This document shows positions 60,583 to 64,000 of a DNA stretch of 64,000 bases, in pieces. The stretch is from Compostibacter hankyongensis (GTDB lineage Bacteria > Bacteroidota > Bacteroidia > Chitinophagales > Chitinophagaceae). Every line of letters begins with the position of its first letter. Within the stretch, counting starts at the first letter, position 1. The position numbers and the translations under genes were made by a program. Location of the stretch: contig NZ_BAABFN010000002.1 in assembly GCF_039541075.1 (NCBI RefSeq), positions 62,001-126,000 of the forward strand, written 5' to 3'. A model generated the notes under the pieces. The model was not told where the DNA came from. It did no database searches and was given only the letters and a program-made list of their open reading frames with translations.

Positions 60583-61641
60583 ATGAATAAACCGGATGTA
60601 TGGGTGCTGCTGGGTAAAAAATGGAATGGTTCGGCTACGCCTGCCGAGTTGCGCCTGCTGGAAGAAATGCTCAGGGAAGCTCCGGTATCGCCTTATCTCA
60701 CAGAGCTGGTGGAGGAGGTATGGCGGAAGCCGCAGCCGGCTGCCGAGCAAGAGATTTCCGGCAGGAAAAAAAGCTGGGAAAGGGTCAGCGGCAGGATTGC
60801 CGGAGGGGGGATTGTGCCGGAAGAATCCCGGCGGCGTCGTCGCTTGCCGGTCTGGCTTTGGGCCGCCGCAGCTTCGTTGCTGCTTGCAGGAGGGTGGCTG
60901 GTCTTTCGCCTGCGAATGCCTGTGAATATTCATGGGAACAAAGGGCATGTCATTGCCGTGGAAAACGGCGCCCGCAAGTTCGTACAGCTGCCCGACGGCA
61001 CGGCGGTATGGCTCAATGCCGGCAGCAGCCTGATGCTCCGGGACGGCTTCGGAACGAATAACCGCGAGGTGCAGCTGGAGGGTGAAGCTTATTTTGAAGT
61101 GGCGCAGGATGAAAAGCGGCCTTTCCTGGTAAAAGCGGGGACGCTCAGGGTGAAGGTGCTGGGTACCGCATTCAACGTGAGGGCCTACGCCGATGAAGGA
61201 AAAATCGAAGCTACGCTGGTAAAAGGAAAGATACAGGTGAGCCTCGAAGATGAGCCGGAAAAGCATATCCTGCTGTCGCCCCGGGAGAAGTTTACCGTTA
61301 CGGAGCAGGAGCAGCAGCCGGAAAAAAGACGGGACAGCAGCACGGCCCGCCATTACCGGCTGCAGCCGGTAACCTATGACCGGAAAGACCGCAGCCTGAT
61401 TGTAGAAACGGCCTGGACCGTCAATAAGCTGGTATTCCAGGACGAGCCTTTCGGATCAGTGGCGCAGCGGATGGAACGCTGGTATGATGTCCGCATCCAT
61501 TTCGGGGACGAAGGACTGAAACAGCTTGTGATGAGCGGGGCTTTCGAGCACGAGAGTATCGGGCAGGCGCTGCATGTGCTTCAGCTGATCGGGAAGTTCC
61601 GCTATACCATAGATAATGGGGATGTGTATATCAAAAGGTAA
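60583..61641 (+). CDS. FecR-type anti-sigma/sensor protein (FecR5)
   Basis: 352 residues: anti-sigma segment (LLGKKWNGSATPAELRLLEEML), single membrane helix at 89-109 (PVWLWAAAASLLLAGGWLVF), FecR domain (GARKFVQLPDGTAVWLNAGS, LEGEAYFEVAQDEKRPF, LGTAFNVRAYADEG) and DUF4974-like C-terminal domain (LVFQDEPFGSVAQRMERWYDVRIHF). It links SusC5 to the sigma factor at 59880. The 272 bases to SusC5 hold that gene's own promoter and leader. Confidence 0.95.
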   Translation: MNKPDVWVLLGKKWNGSATPAELRLLEEMLREAPVSPYLTELVEEVWRKPQPAAEQEISGRKKSWERVSGRIAGGGIVPEESRRRRRLPVWLWAAAASLLLAGGWLVFRLRMPVNIHGNKGHVIAVENGARKFVQLPDGTAVWLNAGSSLMLRDGFGTNNREVQLEGEAYFEVAQDEKRPFLVKAGTLRVKVLGTAFNVRAYADEGKIEATLVKGKIQVSLEDEPEKHILLSPREKFTVTEQEQQPEKRRDSSTARHYRLQPVTYDRKDRSLIVETAWTVNKLVFQDEPFGSVAQRMERWYDVRIHFGDEGLKQLVMSGAFEHESIGQALHVLQLIGKFRYTIDNGDVYIKR

Positions 61642-61670
61642 AATTGAATTATAATATTTAGTCTATGGGT

Positions 61671-61701
61671 TTTGTAGGGAAATAAATTGATCTTACATTT
61701 G
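61671..61701 (+). promoter_or_regulatory. Candidate housekeeping promoter of SusC5
   Basis: TTTG (61671-61674), 19 bases, TACATTTG (61694-61701): both boxes match the Bacteroidota consensus TTTG/TAnnTTTG exactly with allowed spacing. It predicts a start near 61708 and a leader of about 205 bases. Confidence 0.6.
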
Positions 61702-61810
61702 CGCCGGACTGTCTGACGGGCGGCGTATTGAGCCGTGTCTAAAGTCATTTTTAAATCTTCTAAAACCGCCGAACATGCCAGTATTTACATAACCGCTGTC
61801 ATAATACGAA

Positions 61811-61885
61811 GGGAAGAGTGTCACCTCTTCCCTCACCAGGCTAATGTCTGCCGGAGTAAGCTTGTTGTCGCAAACAGGTGCTTAC
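61811..61885 (+). promoter_or_regulatory. Two hairpins in the SusC5 leader
   Basis: GGGAAGAG-TGTCAC-CTCTTCCC (61811-61832) is a perfect 8-bp stem. A second stem runs from GTAAGC (61856-61861) to GCTTAC (61880-61885), with inner pairing of TTGTT and AACAG. Both lie between the predicted start and the SusC5 ATG. Like the other SusC genes here, SusC5 thus has a structured leader, although the sequence differs. Function unknown. Confidence 0.5.
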
Positions 61886-61913
61886 CCCTCTTTTAACCTT
61901 TCAAGCCAAATTT

Positions 61914-64000
61914 ATGAAAAAAAGTGAATTTGGACAGCCCCTCCGTGGCCGTGCCCTTATTCCCAAGCTTTTTCTTTTCATGAAGATCAGTATCCCGCTA
62001 TTACTGATTCCTTTCCTGCAAATTTCGGCCCACAGCTACTCGCAGGAGAGATTTACGCTCCAGTTCGAAAAGGTGGACGCCGGAAAGGTGTTTACCCGTA
62101 TGCAGAAGCAAAGCAGCTACCGGTTCTTTTATCTGAAAGAGGATATCCAGAAGCTGGGCAAGGTATCCCTGAACGTCAGGGATGCCACCCTTCCCGAGAT
62201 CATGCAGACGATGCTTCACCAGCAGCTTTCTTACAAGATCGTGGGAGATAATATGGTCGTGATCTCCCCGCAGGACAGACTGGATGATCAGCACGAAGTC
62301 AGCGGTCTCATCACCGATACCGAAGGCAATCCGCTGCCGGGGGTAACGGTGAAGATAAAAGGACAGCAGCTGGGTATCGTCACGGACGAGCGCGGCGAAT
62401 TCAGGCTGGTAGTGCCCGATGATGCCATACTCGAAGTATCCTATATCGGCTATGCGCCGCTCGAAATACCGGTAAACGGGAGGAAGCAGATACGCATTCG
62501 TCTCAAACCGGCGAAATCCGGTCTCAACGAGGTTATCGTGGTCGGGTACGGCACGCAGCGGAAAGGCGAGGTGACCAGCGCGGTCAGCCAGGTCAGTGGG
62601 GACGATATCAGGGCCACGCCGGCTACTGCGCTGCAGAACGCCCTCAGCGGAAAGCTGCCGGGTCTGTTTACCCAACAGCGCAGCGGTCAGCCAGGCGCCG
62701 GCAGCGCGGCGGGTATCTACATCCGGGGCATCGCCACCTTTACTTCTGCCAGCAAGGAGCCCCTCGTGCTCGTGGACGATGTGGAGTATACGCTGAACCA
62801 GCTGTTCCTGATCGATGCCAACGAGGTGGAAAGCGTTTCTATTTTAAAGGACGCCGCCGCCACTGCCATCTACGGCATCAAGGGCGCGAACGGGGTTATC
62901 CTGGTAACCACCCGGCGCGGCAAGATCGGCAAGCCGACCATTCATTTCAAAAGCCAGCTGTCCGTGCAGACTCCCGTGCACCGCCTCAAAACGCTGGATG
63001 CCTACCAGACTGCGCTGCTGGAGAACGAAGCGCTGATGAATGACGGCCTGGAGCCGAAGTTTACTGACCAGGACCTCGAGCTGTTCCGGAATCACCAGGA
63101 TCCCTACGGGCATCCGGATATCAACTGGAACGATGTGCTGTTCAAGAAAAACGCGCTCATCACCAATAACAATCTTGATATCTCCGGCGGGGGTGAAAGA
63201 GTGCGTTATTTTATTACGCTCGGGCATATGTGGCAGGACGGTTTCCTGCGTCAGCTGCCCTACAAGGGTAACGATCCGGAAGGCGGAAAATCGGCGGCCG
63301 ATGTCAACAATAACTATTACATGAAACGGTATAAGTTCCGTTCCAACCTGGATATAAAAGCTACGAATACGCTCAGCTTCCAGCTGGACATCGCCGGCAC
63401 CTATGAGGAGGAGAACGAGCCCGAAGCCAACGCCGGCGCCATGCAGCATATCTATGAGATGGAATACCTGAACCCCTATATCTATCCGATCTATAACCCG
63501 GACGGCAGCTTCGGATGGGGGAATTCCACCTGGGGAGAGCCGAGGGATTATAACAACATTGCCGGTCATATTGCCCTCGGGGGCTACCGGCGGTACATGG
63601 ACGATTTCCTGAACGTGCATCTTTCCGGCACCCAGACATTGGACGATCTTACGCCGGGATTATCCCTGAAGGGTGTGGCTTCTTATTCTGTGGAGAACAA
63701 GGCCACCCGCAGCCTCACCCGCGGGCAGAATTTTCCTTCTTACTACTATAATCCCGCAGACGATTCCTATACGCCGAAGGACCCGGACATAGCCCGTATT
63801 TTCCCCTACAGCCTGGGTTATACGAAGTCGCGGGATGGCTTTCCCCGCCGGCGGATCAATGTGCAGGGTGCGGTGAACTACCAGCGCTCCTTCGGACCGC
63901 ACAATGTGAGCGGTTTGTTACTGTTCAACCAGACCAGCGATCTGATCATGTCCAATCCCCCGGTGAACTTCAGGGGCTATACCTTCCGCATGGGTTATAA
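61914..64000 (+). CDS. SusC-type TonB-dependent transporter with STN domain (SusC5, cut by window end)
   Basis: The ATG at 61914 opens a frame that stays open to the window end (695 codons); the barrel end is missing. Order: signal region (1-44), STN domain at about 46-118 (RFTLQFEKVDAGKVFTRMQ...YRFFYLKEDI...YKIVGDNMVVIS), carboxypeptidase-regulatory-like domain (VSGLITDTEGNPLPGVTVKI), LNEVIVVGYGTQRK, plug (IYIRGIATFTSASKEPLVLVDD; NGVILVTTRRG) and the first barrel strands. The plug reads VLVDDVEY where the others have VVDG, a minor divergence. A SusD gene is expected beyond the window. Confidence 0.95.
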   Translation, partial: MKKSEFGQPLRGRALIPKLFLFMKISIPLLLIPFLQISAHSYSQERFTLQFEKVDAGKVFTRMQKQSSYRFFYLKEDIQKLGKVSLNVRDATLPEIMQTMLHQQLSYKIVGDNMVVISPQDRLDDQHEVSGLITDTEGNPLPGVTVKIKGQQLGIVTDERGEFRLVVPDDAILEVSYIGYAPLEIPVNGRKQIRIRLKPAKSGLNEVIVVGYGTQRKGEVTSAVSQVSGDDIRATPATALQNALSGKLPGLFTQQRSGQPGAGSAAGIYIRGIATFTSASKEPLVLVDDVEYTLNQLFLIDANEVESVSILKDAAATAIYGIKGANGVILVTTRRGKIGKPTIHFKSQLSVQTPVHRLKTLDAYQTALLENEALMNDGLEPKFTDQDLELFRNHQDPYGHPDINWNDVLFKKNALITNNNLDISGGGERVRYFITLGHMWQDGFLRQLPYKGNDPEGGKSAADVNNNYYMKRYKFRSNLDIKATNTLSFQLDIAGTYEEENEPEANAGAMQHIYEMEYLNPYIYPIYNPDGSFGWGNSTWGEPRDYNNIAGHIALGGYRRYMDDFLNVHLSGTQTLDDLTPGLSLKGVASYSVENKATRSLTRGQNFPSYYYNPADDSYTPKDPDIARIFPYSLGYTKSRDGFPRRRINVQGAVNYQRSFGPHNVSGLLLFNQTSDLIMSNPPVNFRGYTFRMGY

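Noticed and set aside
1..64000. CRISPR arrays, tRNA/rRNA genes, insertion sequences, phage or toxin-antitoxin genes
   Set aside because: I looked for direct-repeat arrays, transposase and integrase motifs and tRNA-like cloverleaves in the gaps between genes and found none.

Overview
The window is from a member of the Bacteroidota, most likely a Chitinophagaceae- or Sphingobacteriaceae-like environmental glycan degrader. The grounds are five SusC-type TonB-dependent receptors (one cut by the window end), four SusD-type lipoproteins, three ECF sigma/FecR pairs, many exported Cys-type sulfatases, and promoters of the TTTG/TAnnTTTG kind. I see no tRNA, rRNA, insertion sequence, phage gene or CRISPR array. 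The whole window is a run of polysaccharide utilisation loci (PULs).

Layout. A divergent promoter region at 31764-31927 splits the window. Leftwards (minus strand, 31.8 kb to 1) run, in order of transcription: a lipoprotein formylglycine-generating enzyme, an unassigned exported protein, ECF sigma, FecR, SusC2/SusD2, a GH172 (DUF2961) protein, a DUF6259 TIM-barrel protein, then a tightly packed sugar-acid module (U32-like TIM barrel, enolase-superfamily dehydratase, Gfo/Idh/MocA dehydrogenase, fuconolactonase-like amidohydrolase, MFS sugar porter). A large dehydrogenase/HEAT/cytochrome c lipoprotein, an FG-GAP lipoprotein, SusC1/SusD1 and two sulfatases (the last cut by the window start) follow.

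Rightwards (plus strand) run ECF sigma, FecR, SusC3/SusD3, a prenyltransferase-repeat/PHP-like protein, sulfatase, PHP-domain protein, DUF1080 lipoprotein and sulfatase. A second promoter then leads SusC4/SusD4, a sulfatase-glycerophosphodiesterase fusion, a PafA-type alkaline phosphatase, an exported sugar isomerase-like TIM barrel, a Tat-exported Gfo/Idh/MocA oxidoreductase and another sulfatase. A third sigma/FecR/SusC5 system starts at 59.9 kb and runs off the end.

How it fits together. The formylglycine-generating enzyme can supply the active-site residue of all sulfatases here. The SusC3 and SusC4 operons appear to be one regulon: a two- to three-part promoter with identical spacing precedes FecR3 and SusC4, and the SusC3 and SusC4 mRNAs share a leader. 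The SusC4 operon joins desulfation, phosphodiester cleavage, dephosphorylation and possible oxidative (3-keto) glycoside cleavage. It therefore looks like a PUL for a glycan carrying both sulfate and phosphodiester groups; this is the most unusual proposal in the window. The leftward operon combines a probable furanosidase family (GH172) with a non-phosphorylative sugar-acid route. Apart from GH172 and the DUF6259 protein I see no classical glycoside hydrolase or polysaccharide lyase.
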